Source of the DNA: Colwellia psychrerythraea 34H
Lineage (GTDB): Bacteria > Pseudomonadota > Gammaproteobacteria > Enterobacterales > Alteromonadaceae
DNA length: 64,000 nt
Assembly: GCF_000012325.1 (NCBI RefSeq)
Contig: NC_003910.7
Location: 2,170,001-2,234,000 of the forward strand
Reading direction: 5' to 3'
The position numbers and the translations under genes are program-made. Of the stretch, positions 9,459 to 18,534 are shown in pieces. Positions within the stretch are counted from its first letter, which is position 1. Every line of letters starts with the position of its first letter. The notes below the pieces were generated by a model that had not been told where the DNA came from, ran no database searches, and saw only the letters and a program-made list of their open reading frames with translations.

Positions 9459-10554
9459 TTGGTTTGTTATTAGGGCTGATGCTAGTAAAGAAATAGGCAT
9501 TGGACACGTAATGCGCTGTTTAGCTTTAGCTGAATGGCTATATTTTAATAATGTTAGCTCATTGTTGCTAACTAAATTCCCTAATGAACTGATTGAACTG
9601 AAAATAAATCAGTTGAAAGGTAAGGTGATTTATTTACCTGAATCATCATCGCCACCTGATAATAGCTATTTACATTCAAAATGGCTTGATGGTTCGGAAG
9701 ATGATGACGCTAAATTATGCCGAGCTGCTATTGAACAAGAAATACAAAAAATAGGTAAATCACCTTTATTCATACTTGTTGACCATTATGCTCTTGCTGC
9801 GCCATGGGAAAAACAATTATCACAATATGCTAAAACTTTAGTGGTAGATGATTTAAGTGATCGTCCGCATGCATGCACTTGGTTAGTTGATCAAACTTTT
9901 GGTAAAACAGAAGTGGATTATCTATCACTGGTACCCGACGAGGCTCAATTATTGATCGGGCCACAATATGCTTTAATACGTAAAGAATTTACTGAAGCCC
10001 CAGCGTCATTTCAAAGAAGTTTGCCAAAAGCTGATATTAAGGTATTGCTGTCGCTAGGTGGTGTTGATAAGAATAACGTTACATCGAGACTACTCTCATT
10101 TCTTGAAAATAGCAGGAACATATACAAGAAAAAAATAGTGATAACGGTCGTTACAAGTAACTCGAACCCTAATTTAGAATATTTGAAAGTAACAATTTCA
10201 CATATGCACAACACTTCTTTACTTGTCGATGTAAATAATATGGCAGAGCTAATGGCCAATCATGATGTATGTATCGGTGCAGCAGGCTCTACTTCCTGGG
10301 AACGTTGTGTCATGTCGTTACCTACTTTATCGATCGTACTTGCAGAAAATCAAAAGACAATTTCAAAAAATTTAGCAGAAGTTGGAGCTATATTAGATTT
10401 AGGATTAGTGGCGGATATAACTAGGGCACGTTTTTTTGAACTGTTTAATTCATTAATTAATAACGTAGAATTGTATAACTCGATTAGCAAAAAATCCAAA
10501 ACTTTATGTGATGGTCTAGGCTGTCAAAGAATTATAGAAGAAGTGATAAATTAA
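9451..10554 (+). CDS. pseG: UDP-2,4-diacetamido-2,4,6-trideoxy-beta-L-altropyranose hydrolase (PseG)
   Basis: A 367-residue GT-B-fold UDP-sugar hydrolase that removes UDP from the bis-N-acylated altrosamine before PseI acts. RADASKEIGIGHVMRCLALA at the N-terminus carries the GxGHxxR active-site motif. SLGGVD and GAAGSTSWERCVMSLPTL in the C-terminal half are the nucleotide-binding elements shared with MurG-like enzymes. I chose ATG 9451 rather than an upstream in-frame ATG at 9427, because AGGAAAG lies just before it and the protein then begins at the conserved domain. It overlaps pseF by eight bases. Confidence 0.92.
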   Translation: MTDWFVIRADASKEIGIGHVMRCLALAEWLYFNNVSSLLLTKFPNELIELKINQLKGKVIYLPESSSPPDNSYLHSKWLDGSEDDDAKLCRAAIEQEIQKIGKSPLFILVDHYALAAPWEKQLSQYAKTLVVDDLSDRPHACTWLVDQTFGKTEVDYLSLVPDEAQLLIGPQYALIRKEFTEAPASFQRSLPKADIKVLLSLGGVDKNNVTSRLLSFLENSRNIYKKKIVITVVTSNSNPNLEYLKVTISHMHNTSLLVDVNNMAELMANHDVCIGAAGSTSWERCVMSLPTLSIVLAENQKTISKNLAEVGAILDLGLVADITRARFFELFNSLINNVELYNSISKKSKTLCDGLGCQRIIEEVIN

Positions 10555-10555
10555 A

Positions 10556-11215
10556 GTGCTTAAAGTCTCTATTATAGTAAGTAATAAAAATCATCCTGTT
10601 TATTCAGTTATGAAGGGATGGTGTGATAACCAATCTGACATTGATATTGAAATAGTAAATAGTACTAAAGAGTTACGAAACTCAGGAGAGTTTTTGTTTC
10701 TCGTGTCCTGTACCGATATTATTAATCAAGAAATTCGTAGTCGATTTGATCACTGCTTAGTATTACATGCTAGTGACTTGCCGAAAGGCAGAGGATGGAG
10801 TCCTCATATTTGGGAAATAGTTTACTGCAATAACGTATTGACGCTAAGCTTACTCGAAGCTGAAGATAAGGTAGATTCTGGTCGTATTTGGTTGAAGACA
10901 CAAATACACTTAGATGGAACCGAGCTGTTTGATGAAATAAACCAAAAGCTATTTACTGCCGAAATTCAATTAATACAACAGGCAGTTTATGGACACGACT
11001 CAATTACTCCTTATGAGCAAGACACGAAAGTAGAGTCTTATTACTTTCCTAAACGTCTACCAGAAGATAGCAGGATAAACCCTAATGACTCGATAGCTAG
11101 TCAATTTAATTTGCTCAGAGTATGTGATAGTGAACGCTTTCCAGCATTTTTTGAATTAAATGGACAGCGTTATGCAATTAAATTAGAAAAGGTAAAACCA
11201 AGCAATGAAAAATAA
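10556..11215 (+). CDS. Formyltransferase-like protein in the position of PseH
   Basis: A 219-residue protein between pseG and pseI, the place where a GNAT acetyltransferase (PseH) is normally found. No GNAT protein is seen in this locus. Instead the sequence has the formyltransferase core LHASDLPKGRGWSPHIWEI (His71 in the HxSxLPxxRG motif), then EAEDKVDSGRIW with Asp107 matching the LDTGDI aspartate of Fmt/ArnA enzymes. The Asn two residues before the His in classical members is Val69 here. It probably N-formylates the 4-amino group of UDP-4-amino-4,6-dideoxy-AltNAc using formyl-tetrahydrofolate, giving a 7-formamido pseudaminic acid. I recall a formyltransferase branch of Pse synthesis being reported (as PseJ), but could not check it. 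GTG start at 10556, one base after the pseG stop; it overlaps pseI by 11 bases. Confidence 0.8.
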   Translation: MLKVSIIVSNKNHPVYSVMKGWCDNQSDIDIEIVNSTKELRNSGEFLFLVSCTDIINQEIRSRFDHCLVLHASDLPKGRGWSPHIWEIVYCNNVLTLSLLEAEDKVDSGRIWLKTQIHLDGTELFDEINQKLFTAEIQLIQQAVYGHDSITPYEQDTKVESYYFPKRLPEDSRINPNDSIASQFNLLRVCDSERFPAFFELNGQRYAIKLEKVKPSNEK

Positions 11216-12263
11216 TAATAAATATATTGAAATAGCTGGCCAAAAGATAGGACCAGATTTTCCTCCTTATATTATTGCAGAATTATCGGCTAACCATAAC
11301 GGCGATATTAATAGGGCATTTGAAATACTTGAAATGGCTAAAAAATGTGGTGCTGATGCTATTAAGCTGCAAACGTACACACAAGATACGTTAACCATAG
11401 ATTGTGATAAACCTGACTTCAAAATTGAAGGTGGTTTATGGAACGGTCGAACGCTTTATGATTTATATACCGAGGCACATATGCCGTGGGAATGGCATAA
11501 ACCGTTATTTGCCAAAGCTAAAGAATTGGGTATAACTATTTTTAGCTCACCCTTTGATACTACAGCCGTTGATTTGCTAGAAGAGCTTGGTGCCCCTGCA
11601 TATAAAATAGCTTCGTTTGAAGCGATAGATTTACCTTTAATCGAGTATGTTGCTAAAACAGGTAAACCGATGATTATTTCAACCGGTATGGCCAATAAAG
11701 AAGAAATTCAAGAAGCAGTTACTACTGCAAAAAATGCAGGTTGTACGGAATTGGTAGTTCTGCATTGTGTTAGTGGCTATCCTGCTCCCGCGCAGGATTA
11801 CAACTTGGCTACTATCCCTGATATGGCTGGACGTTTTGATGTATTGACCGGATTGTCTGACCATACTATCGATAATACAACAGCAATAACGTCTGTTGTT
11901 TTAGGTGCATGTTTAATCGAAAAACATGTCACACTTGATAGAAATGGTGGTGGTCCTGATGACAGCTTTTCTCTCGAAAAACCTGAGTTAACGCAACTTT
12001 GTAAAGACAGTAGAACCGCATGGCAAGCTTTAGGTAAAATTAATTATGAGCGAAAGGAAAGTGAAAAAGGTAACTTGGTTTTCAGGCGCTCTTTGTATGT
12101 TGTAAAGGATATTAAGGCGGGTGAGGAATTTACTCACGATAATGTTAAAAGTATTCGCCCCGGGTATGGATTACCACCTAAACACCTTTCTTCAGTAATT
12201 GGGAAGTTAGCAGTTAAACATTTAACGAAAGGCACTCCACTAAGCAATATATTTATAACCTAA
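11205..12263 (+). CDS. pseI: Pseudaminic acid synthase (PseI)
   Basis: A 352-residue NeuB-family enzyme that condenses phosphoenolpyruvate with the 2,4-diamido-2,4,6-trideoxy-altrose to give pseudaminic acid. The TIM-barrel domain shows ELSANHNGDINRA, DAIKLQTYTQDT, FSSPFDTTAVDLLE, SFEAIDLPLIEYVAKTGKP, ISTGMA and GLSDHT, all diagnostic of NeuB/PseI. The C-terminal SAF (antifreeze-like) domain starts at about residue 285 (RRSLYVVKDIKAGE) and ends KHLTKGTPLSNIFI. Start ATG 11205 lies inside the 3' end of the formyltransferase gene, so the two are probably translationally coupled. It is the last gene of the compact Pse run; a 390-base gap follows. Confidence 0.95.
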   Translation: MKNNNKYIEIAGQKIGPDFPPYIIAELSANHNGDINRAFEILEMAKKCGADAIKLQTYTQDTLTIDCDKPDFKIEGGLWNGRTLYDLYTEAHMPWEWHKPLFAKAKELGITIFSSPFDTTAVDLLEELGAPAYKIASFEAIDLPLIEYVAKTGKPMIISTGMANKEEIQEAVTTAKNAGCTELVVLHCVSGYPAPAQDYNLATIPDMAGRFDVLTGLSDHTIDNTTAITSVVLGACLIEKHVTLDRNGGGPDDSFSLEKPELTQLCKDSRTAWQALGKINYERKESEKGNLVFRRSLYVVKDIKAGEEFTHDNVKSIRPGYGLPPKHLSSVIGKLAVKHLTKGTPLSNIFIT

Positions 12264-12653
12264 TGCCTAAGAAAATCAAAATAGTGAATAAACCGGTACC
12301 GGAAAGCCTGATCAACTCATAGCATAAATGCTAAATATAGGGAATAAATATGTTCTAGCACTATTGCTAGTTAAATATTTTTCTGTCATTGATATTGGCC
12401 TATATGATCAACCATTAGCCGAAGTATTCAAAGTAGAACTTATAATGGATAAATAATGGAAATCGTTATTTTTAAATACTGTATTAATCCCTAACAAACA
12501 ATACATTTTCTAATGGATAGGCTCTCTGTTCATTTGTTTAAGGGATAATAAGAAAGAGAAAGAGTTAGAGTAAAAATTAAATATAGATGTTTAATTTTCC
12601 ACCAATCATAAAAAGTCTCAGTTTTATCATTGAGTTAGTTAAGGTTTTTCATT
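12264..12653. other. Intergenic region between pseI and the KpsS-like gene
   Basis: AT-rich, without a convincing gene. A 42-codon open frame at 12328-12456 (MLNIGNKYVLALLLVKY to LIMDK) has protein-like composition but no clear ribosome-binding site and no recognised relative; it may be a gene remnant. A 10-bp palindrome CCGGTACCGG sits at 12293-12302. Base composition drops from here on, marking the start of the AT-rich part of the locus. Confidence 0.35.
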
Positions 12654-14177
12654 ATGAATGCATTGTATTGCTGTTGTATCACTGATGTTTGGATCGACGT
12701 ATCTAAAAATCTCCAAATAGATTGTGATATAAACCCATCATATTTTATAGCATGGGAAGAAGATATTAAGAAGTTAAATTCAGTTAATATTACTCCTGAC
12801 ACTTTTATACAAACTGTTGAAGATGCCTGGAAAGGGATCGGTTTTCCTCGTAATGTACAACCTTATTCACTCGATGAAGAAACGATAAAAAAGTATTCAT
12901 TTGAAATCAATAATGGTATTAGAATGATTGATCGCCTTGATCCTCTTGGATCTCATTTCCCTTTTACCGACCGAAACTATTGGTTTATTTCCTTAATTGA
13001 AACTTGGGTTGGAATTATCGACCATTATAATTTGGATTTAATAATATCTCCATCAGTGCCACATAGGGTATTTGATTATGCTCTATATATAGCTTCTCAC
13101 ATCAGTAATTGTAAGTTTTTAATGTTTCAAATGACCCCTTTTGGAGATAAAAGTTTTATTATTGATGATGTAAAATCTACTTCCAATTATATGAAGCAAT
13201 TTATTAACTCTCAAATTGAGGATAAAGTTAAATGTGATGATACTTTGCCTAAAAGTATGAAAACTAAAATAGAATTGGTTAGAGGGAGTTATGATGACGC
13301 TATACCTGACTATATGGTTAAGCAGAATGAAAGAATAAAATCATTGAACTCAATACCTCATAAATTTTACAGTACCTTTCGAAAAACACTTTTGATCTAT
13401 AAAAGTTTCACAGTAGCCAATACATATAGAGTGAAAAGGTATATGTCACCAGAAGATAGTACCTATAATCAAATTCAATTAAAGCTTGAAAAAATTCGGG
13501 GGGGGAAATATAAAAAACAACTAAAAAAAGCTTATTTACAGAGGGTTAAACCATATAATGATAAATCCCCTTATATTTTAGTAGCATTGCACTACCAACC
13601 AGAGGAAACAAGTTGCCCAACGGGGGGGGCGTATGCAGAGCAGAGACAGATAATTAAGAATTTAGCTGAAATTTTTCCAGAAAATGTAAATATTTTAGTT
13701 AAAGAGCATACGACTCAATTTCATCCTGATTTTGAAGGCGAAGCAGGACGAAGTCTAAGTTTTTATAAAGATATAGAAAAAATATCTAATAGAGTTTTTT
13801 TTGTTTCACCAAGTCTTGATACATTTGAGCTGATAGATTTTGCATCTGCAACTATAACTATAAGTGGAACAATAGGTTGGGAAAGTGTTTTAAGGGGAAC
13901 TCCTACTCTTATTTTTGGTCGTGCTTGGTATGAAGATATGCCAGGTATATTTAAAATAAAGTCTAAGAAAAACTTATTAGATGCTGTTACCAAGATTCTG
14001 GGAGGTTACGAGGTAAATGATGATAAGGTCTATAAATACCATTGTCTACTGGACAATTTATTAATTTCTTCTATTCATTATAAGGCTTTTGAAGGTAAAA
14101 ATATATCATCTAAAGCTGAGTCAGTTGTTAATTTGACTCGTGGTATTTCACGTTTCTTAAAAAAACTTGTTCCTTAA
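12654..14177 (+). CDS. KpsS-like capsule polysaccharide biosynthesis transferase
   Basis: A 507-residue cytoplasmic protein. Its C-terminal half matches the Capsule_synth (KpsS/KpsC, LipB) type of transferase: LVALHYQPEETSCPTGGAYAEQ, then NILVKEHTTQFHP, then SATITISGTIGWESVLRGTPTLIFGRAWY. These motifs are typical of Kdo-transferase-like GT-B enzymes. The N-terminal 280 residues are poorly conserved to my eye. It could transfer Kdo or another ulosonic acid such as the pseudaminic acid made upstream; this is inference from context. The gene is AT-rich and contains two runs of eight G (13498-13505 and 13622-13629), striking in this composition and candidates for slipped-strand phase variation. 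ATG start at 12654; the ribosome-binding site is weak. Confidence 0.75.
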   Translation: MNALYCCCITDVWIDVSKNLQIDCDINPSYFIAWEEDIKKLNSVNITPDTFIQTVEDAWKGIGFPRNVQPYSLDEETIKKYSFEINNGIRMIDRLDPLGSHFPFTDRNYWFISLIETWVGIIDHYNLDLIISPSVPHRVFDYALYIASHISNCKFLMFQMTPFGDKSFIIDDVKSTSNYMKQFINSQIEDKVKCDDTLPKSMKTKIELVRGSYDDAIPDYMVKQNERIKSLNSIPHKFYSTFRKTLLIYKSFTVANTYRVKRYMSPEDSTYNQIQLKLEKIRGGKYKKQLKKAYLQRVKPYNDKSPYILVALHYQPEETSCPTGGAYAEQRQIIKNLAEIFPENVNILVKEHTTQFHPDFEGEAGRSLSFYKDIEKISNRVFFVSPSLDTFELIDFASATITISGTIGWESVLRGTPTLIFGRAWYEDMPGIFKIKSKKNLLDAVTKILGGYEVNDDKVYKYHCLLDNLLISSIHYKAFEGKNISSKAESVVNLTRGISRFLKKLVP

Positions 14178-14191
14178 TTTCAATCAGATAG

Positions 14192-15448
14192 TTGGCCATA
14201 TTGAACCTATTTATTTATATTTTTTCAACAGGGATTAATAAATCATTACCACTTTTATTTATACCAATATTAACACTGTATTTGTCTCCAGAAGATTACG
14301 GGATAGTTAGCTTGTATGTTGTTGCATATAACCTATTAATACCAATTTTATCTATCGGCTTCCCAAACTATTTCTTTCGTTGGACTTTCGAAAACGAGAA
14401 AATGTTAACTGATGATGTACACAATCTTCTATCTATTGTTTTTCGTTGGTGTTTATTTGTTGGAATTTTGATTGCTGGAAGTTGTATTGTTTCATACTGG
14501 TACCTTGGTGGTGAATTTATTATTGCTGTGTTTTGTTTATACTTAGCGGCGGTTCTTGCGGTTTTATATCAAACTTATATGCAATGTTTACTTAGTAAAA
14601 GTAACAGTATTAATTATGCGGTCGTTGAAATCACTTTTACTGTAATTTTATTCTCATCAACAATATTATGTTTGGTTTTTCTTGAGTTAGGTTGGATTTC
14701 TAGGATTATAGGATTATTATCGGCAAATCTAGCTTTTTCATACTGGTCATGGCGATATATATTTAAAAAATTCTTGATTAATAATGGCTCTGAAGAAAAG
14801 TCTAGTTTGGAAGTTAAAATAAATAGAGAGCGTGACTTTTTATCTTTCGGTCTAGGGTTGATCCCCCATGTAATTATATCAACATTAATAACTGCTTCTG
14901 ACCGACTAATCATTTCAACTTTTATGACTTTAAGTGATGTTGGGGAGTTTGCAATAGCTCTTCAGTACAGTTCCATTTTATCTATTTTGGGAATTGCCAT
15001 ATCTAAAGAATGGTCACGCGCATATTATAGTGACCCATTCGATTTAGGAAATAGGACTAAGGCTACTATATATTCTTTATTACTTATAGCAGTTGCAATT
15101 GTTTTATATTTATTCACAGATTTATTTTTTGAGTATTTTGTAGGAGAAAACTTTAAAAATGCATCAGTATATGTTGAATTGCTAATACTTTCCCAATTGT
15201 TCCACTGTTTATACATGATATTCTCAGTCCATTTAGGTTATTCAAAGAAAACAAAGATTCTATCTAAGATATCAATGGGATCATTAATGTTAAATGCTGT
15301 TATAAGTTTGATTTCTATACACTACTTTGGCATTTTCGGAGTGTTGTATGGAACTGTATTTGCAATGCTATTTAAGTTGATTGTCGCTACGTGGTTATCT
15401 TTTAAGGTAAAAAAATTAGACGTTTTAAGGAAATTAAATGAATCGTAA
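14192..15448 (+). CDS. wzx: Wzx-type oligosaccharide flippase
   Basis: A 418-residue polytopic membrane protein with about 12 hydrophobic segments, of the MATE-like/MOP polysaccharide transporter superfamily. The N-terminal FSTGINKSLPLLFIPILTLYLSPEDYGI is the typical Wzx opening (membrane helix, then PLLT.YLSPEDYG). It should flip the undecaprenyl-linked repeat unit to the periplasm. Two TTG codons are possible starts (14192 and 14201); neither has a strong ribosome-binding site and I kept the first. Overlaps the next gene by 11 bases. Very AT-rich, like its neighbours, in keeping with lateral exchange of O-antigen genes. Wzx proteins are highly divergent, so substrate cannot be inferred. Confidence 0.87.
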   Translation: MAILNLFIYIFSTGINKSLPLLFIPILTLYLSPEDYGIVSLYVVAYNLLIPILSIGFPNYFFRWTFENEKMLTDDVHNLLSIVFRWCLFVGILIAGSCIVSYWYLGGEFIIAVFCLYLAAVLAVLYQTYMQCLLSKSNSINYAVVEITFTVILFSSTILCLVFLELGWISRIIGLLSANLAFSYWSWRYIFKKFLINNGSEEKSSLEVKINRERDFLSFGLGLIPHVIISTLITASDRLIISTFMTLSDVGEFAIALQYSSILSILGIAISKEWSRAYYSDPFDLGNRTKATIYSLLLIAVAIVLYLFTDLFFEYFVGENFKNASVYVELLILSQLFHCLYMIFSVHLGYSKKTKILSKISMGSLMLNAVISLISIHYFGIFGVLYGTVFAMLFKLIVATWLSFKVKKLDVLRKLNES

Positions 15449-16436
15449 AGTAAATATTATTGAGCATGAGGGGTTTGTTGGTCAAGGCCTTTATCCATGG
15501 GATAGCTTAGATAAGGGATTGATAATTAAATACTTTTATGATTTTGATGTTGATGCGGTTTTTGTTTGTTTAGATGAGCTAGAGTGTACTGACATATCGA
15601 CTGAAAGTGTTTTTTTTACAGGTAGTTTTCAAAATTCATGTTTGAAAAAAATCCTAGAAGATAAAGCCTATTTTATTGAGAGTCAGGGGGCTACAATTAT
15701 TCCAAGGTATGAGTTGTTGCTGGCTCATGAAAATAAAGGGTTTCAGTCATTAATGAAAAAGCGGCTAGGGTGTGATGACTTAAATGAACAATACTTATCT
15801 TCTGATGCAGCCTCTTTTGACAAAAACACTGTATATAAAGAGTCAGCAGGGGCAGGAAGTCACGGAGTTTTTATATCAAAGGATAGTAAAGGATTCTACA
15901 AAAAAAAACAAAAAGTTGAATTGATGAACTCCCAATTAAATCGTCTAATTAAATCGTCAAAACTTTGGATTAAACAAAATTTATTAAATGGTTGGCGTTT
16001 TAATACTTCGATGGCGAAGTATGCGTATAACAGTACCCCATTAGTTTTACAAGATTTTGTTCCTGATTTGGAATGTGATTATAAGGTATTGATTTTTGGT
16101 GAACTTTTTTTTGTATTGAAAAGAGGTGTTAAAAAGGGTGATTTTAGAGCAAGTGGTTCCTCCTTATTTGAGGCTGTTTCAGAGTGTCCATTCGAAATAC
16201 TGGATAAATCAAAAAATTTTTTTACATCGCTAAATACTCCGTATGCGTCTTTAGATATAGTTATATCTAAAGGAAAGGCATTTGTAATTGAGTTCCAGTG
16301 TGCACATTTTGGTCCATATACATATCAAACAGCACAGGTTGTCTATAAGGAGTGCGAAGGAGGCTGGAAGACCTTACCTTGGGTAAGTAGACCGTTGGAG
16401 TGGATATATGCTAAATCAGTATGTGATTTTTTATAA
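15438..16436 (+). CDS. ATP-grasp domain protein in the polysaccharide locus
   Basis: A 332-residue soluble protein. The C-terminal two-thirds reads as an ATP-grasp ligase: VYKESAGAGSHGVFISKD (nucleotide-loop region), LVLQDFVPDLECDYKVLIFG and ELFFVLKRGVKKGDFRASGS, then ASLDIVISKGKAFVIEFQC and AHFGPY. The final metal-binding motif normally reads ExN; here it is E-F-Q. ATP-grasp enzymes join carboxylates to amines or thiols through acyl phosphates. In a glycan locus a reasonable guess is attachment of an amino acid to a sugar carboxyl or amino group, but nothing in the sequence proves the substrate. Overlaps the flippase gene by 11 bases, so it belongs to the same transcript. A glutathione-synthetase- or RimK-like role outside glycan synthesis cannot be excluded. 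Confidence 0.75.
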   Translation: MNRKVNIIEHEGFVGQGLYPWDSLDKGLIIKYFYDFDVDAVFVCLDELECTDISTESVFFTGSFQNSCLKKILEDKAYFIESQGATIIPRYELLLAHENKGFQSLMKKRLGCDDLNEQYLSSDAASFDKNTVYKESAGAGSHGVFISKDSKGFYKKKQKVELMNSQLNRLIKSSKLWIKQNLLNGWRFNTSMAKYAYNSTPLVLQDFVPDLECDYKVLIFGELFFVLKRGVKKGDFRASGSSLFEAVSECPFEILDKSKNFFTSLNTPYASLDIVISKGKAFVIEFQCAHFGPYTYQTAQVVYKECEGGWKTLPWVSRPLEWIYAKSVCDFL

Positions 16437-16496
16437 TATCATTAGTTTGAGTTATCGTGTGTAAAGTTAATTAAATAAGTTAGCTTGGGGGAAGTT

Positions 16497-17315
16497 ATGG
16501 AATTTCAAATCCTAGTGTCTACTGTACGAGACAGGATTCAAGGTGTTCAAAAAATAATTGACAGTTTAAATGGAATTGAATGTGTCTCTTTTATTGTTGT
16601 TCAACAGCTTTTAGATCTCGGAGATACTCCTGAGTTAGTTGAGCAACGAAACAATTTATTAAAAATTAACCAATCCAAATTAAAGGTTATTGTTGATGAT
16701 GGTATAGGGTTGACGAGAAGTAGAAATATCGCTATAAAGCACTCAACGTCAAAATATTTGATAATTGCAGATGATGACATCTATTATGATAAAAACTGTT
16801 TTTTGAATCTACTTTCTTTTATTGAAAGGAATCCTGATTCAGATGTAATTATCTCTAGGGTAAGAAGCCCTGGAGGAAAACCGCATAAAAAGTACTCAAA
16901 CAAACAAGAGTTACTATCAAAAATTGCTGCTATATCGGTAAGCTCTGTTGAGATAATACTTAAAAGAGAAAAAGATTCAGATCTTAGTTATAGATTTGAT
17001 GAGTCTTTTGGTTTAGGCACGAACCTTCCTGCTTGCGAAGAGTTATTATTTATTTCAGCCCTTTTAGATTTAAAAAAGAAAATAGTGTATTTCCCCGAGT
17101 ATCTAGTTGTTCACCCTGAGGATTCATCAGGCAAGCTTATGGTAAATGATAAGGAATTAGCAGCACGTGGTGCAGCTTTTAATAAGGTATTTCATTTTGG
17201 TTTTGTTTTTGTACTCGCATTTTGGGTTAAAAATTTCTTGTTTAAAAATAAAAAGAACAAATTTAAAAAATTGGTAAGTTTATATAATGGATTCATAAAT
17301 GTTAGAAAAGATTAA
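16497..17315 (+). CDS. Glycosyltransferase family 2-like protein
   Basis: A 272-residue protein with a GT-A nucleotide-diphospho-sugar fold. LKVIVDDGIGLTRSRNIAIKH followed by YLIIADDDIYYD gives the Asp-rich metal/nucleotide site, and FDESFGLGTNLPACEELLF fits the acceptor-side GxGxxxxxxED-like region. It lacks the usual first-strand VSIIIPTYN, having FQILVSTVRDRIQG instead, so it is a divergent member. I chose ATG 16497 because GGGGGAAG lies directly upstream; an in-frame TTG at 16485 lies within that site. The last 17 bases overlap the polymerase gene. It probably adds one sugar to the lipid-linked repeat unit. Confidence 0.8.
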   Translation: MEFQILVSTVRDRIQGVQKIIDSLNGIECVSFIVVQQLLDLGDTPELVEQRNNLLKINQSKLKVIVDDGIGLTRSRNIAIKHSTSKYLIIADDDIYYDKNCFLNLLSFIERNPDSDVIISRVRSPGGKPHKKYSNKQELLSKIAAISVSSVEIILKREKDSDLSYRFDESFGLGTNLPACEELLFISALLDLKKKIVYFPEYLVVHPEDSSGKLMVNDKELAARGAAFNKVFHFGFVFVLAFWVKNFLFKNKKNKFKKLVSLYNGFINVRKD

Positions 17316-18534
17316 GCTAGCTAACATTATTGATTTTCTTTTTTTTATTTTATTTATAATAGCTCCTTTTATAAGTTTTTTAGCATTTAGATTTCCTTTT
17401 ATATCAGCAGTAAAAGAAGTAACGCAAGTTACAATTATTGTTTCTTTATTGTTACTAATTGTTAAAAGTGGTCGTATTTATAAGTGGGGGGCAGTATTAG
17501 CTCTTGCATTTATTTATATATCATTTCATTTTTACAACCTGCTATCCTCTTCTTTGATATTAGATGGTGCTAGGTATCAATTAGGTTATATGTTAATAGC
17601 ATTACTTTTATATAATGCAAGGCATATGTACACTATAAATGTCACTACTCTCATCAAAATAATTACTATTCAAGTCTTTTTGTTTGCCATAGTAGGTGTG
17701 GTTGAGTTTTTTGATGAAAGGGTTATCACATTATTTTATGGAATTGAGAAACAATTAATAGGTAATAACCAACTAGCTGTTGGTAGTAGGTTGATCTCCT
17801 TAGCTTTAAATCCCATTAATTTTGGTGTTCTATGTTGCTTAGGTTTAATTACTCTCAATTACATGAATGAAACCCATAAAGTGAATAAACAAATATTTTT
17901 TTTGTTAATTAGTTTGTATTTTTTTTGTTGTGCCCTTACTTTGAGCCGTTTGTCAATAATATGCTTTATTTTGGTTTTTTTACTTTTGCTTATTAATCGA
18001 TTTAATTATTTTAAAAATTATTTTATTTTTTTTATACTCGTGATCTCAGTAATATTTACAATTTATATCGATGAAATACTTTACTCTTTTGGTTTTTTTC
18101 TTGATCGCGTATCTGGCTTATCCTCCTTGAGTGCTTTTACTGAAAACTCTAGAATTGAACATTGGAAAGTTGCAATTAACACCCTAAATAATCAAGGTGT
18201 GATTTTATTTGGTTTAGGGGTGGGTAGCTCAAATCCTACGCTAAGTATGGGCGGGATTTTAGTTGAGAATACATTAATATCTTTTATGATTGATTTTGGT
18301 GTTATTGGTTTGCTTTTATTGGTAATGATTATTTTATTTTCTTTAGTTAGGTTGAAAAAGAATATAACTGTATACCGAATATCTATTCCTGAAAATAAAT
18401 TCATCTTTTTTTCTATTTTATCTATGTTATTTATGTCGTTAGGGAATGATTTACATCGTAACTTCCCTTTTTCATTATACTTTTGGATGTTTTTATATTT
18501 TCCATTTTCCTTTTATCAAAAGAGAACTTTATGA
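17299..18534 (+). CDS. wzy: Wzy-like O-antigen polymerase / O-antigen ligase-family membrane protein
   Basis: A 411-residue integral membrane protein with about 11 hydrophobic segments and a central periplasmic loop. LTLSRLSIICFILVFLLLL and, after the loop, GVGSSNP and ENTLISFMIDFGVIGLLLL are characteristic of Wzy polymerases and WaaL-type ligases. Because wzx and wzz are in the same locus and no other polymerase is seen, Wzy is the better call. It would join repeat units in the periplasm. The gene is extremely AT-rich and has a G6 run at 17486-17491. Its stop overlaps the next start (ATGA at 18531). Confidence 0.8.
   Translation: MLEKIKLANIIDFLFFILFIIAPFISFLAFRFPFISAVKEVTQVTIIVSLLLLIVKSGRIYKWGAVLALAFIYISFHFYNLLSSSLILDGARYQLGYMLIALLLYNARHMYTINVTTLIKIITIQVFLFAIVGVVEFFDERVITLFYGIEKQLIGNNQLAVGSRLISLALNPINFGVLCCLGLITLNYMNETHKVNKQIFFLLISLYFFCCALTLSRLSIICFILVFLLLLINRFNYFKNYFIFFILVISVIFTIYIDEILYSFGFFLDRVSGLSSLSAFTENSRIEHWKVAINTLNNQGVILFGLGVGSSNPTLSMGGILVENTLISFMIDFGVIGLLLLVMIILFSLVRLKKNITVYRISIPENKFIFFSILSMLFMSLGNDLHRNFPFSLYFWMFLYFPFSFYQKRTL

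Noticed and set aside
12328..12456. 42-codon open frame between pseI and the KpsS-like gene
   Set aside because: No ribosome-binding site, no recognised relative, and low complexity. Mentioned only in the intergenic entry.
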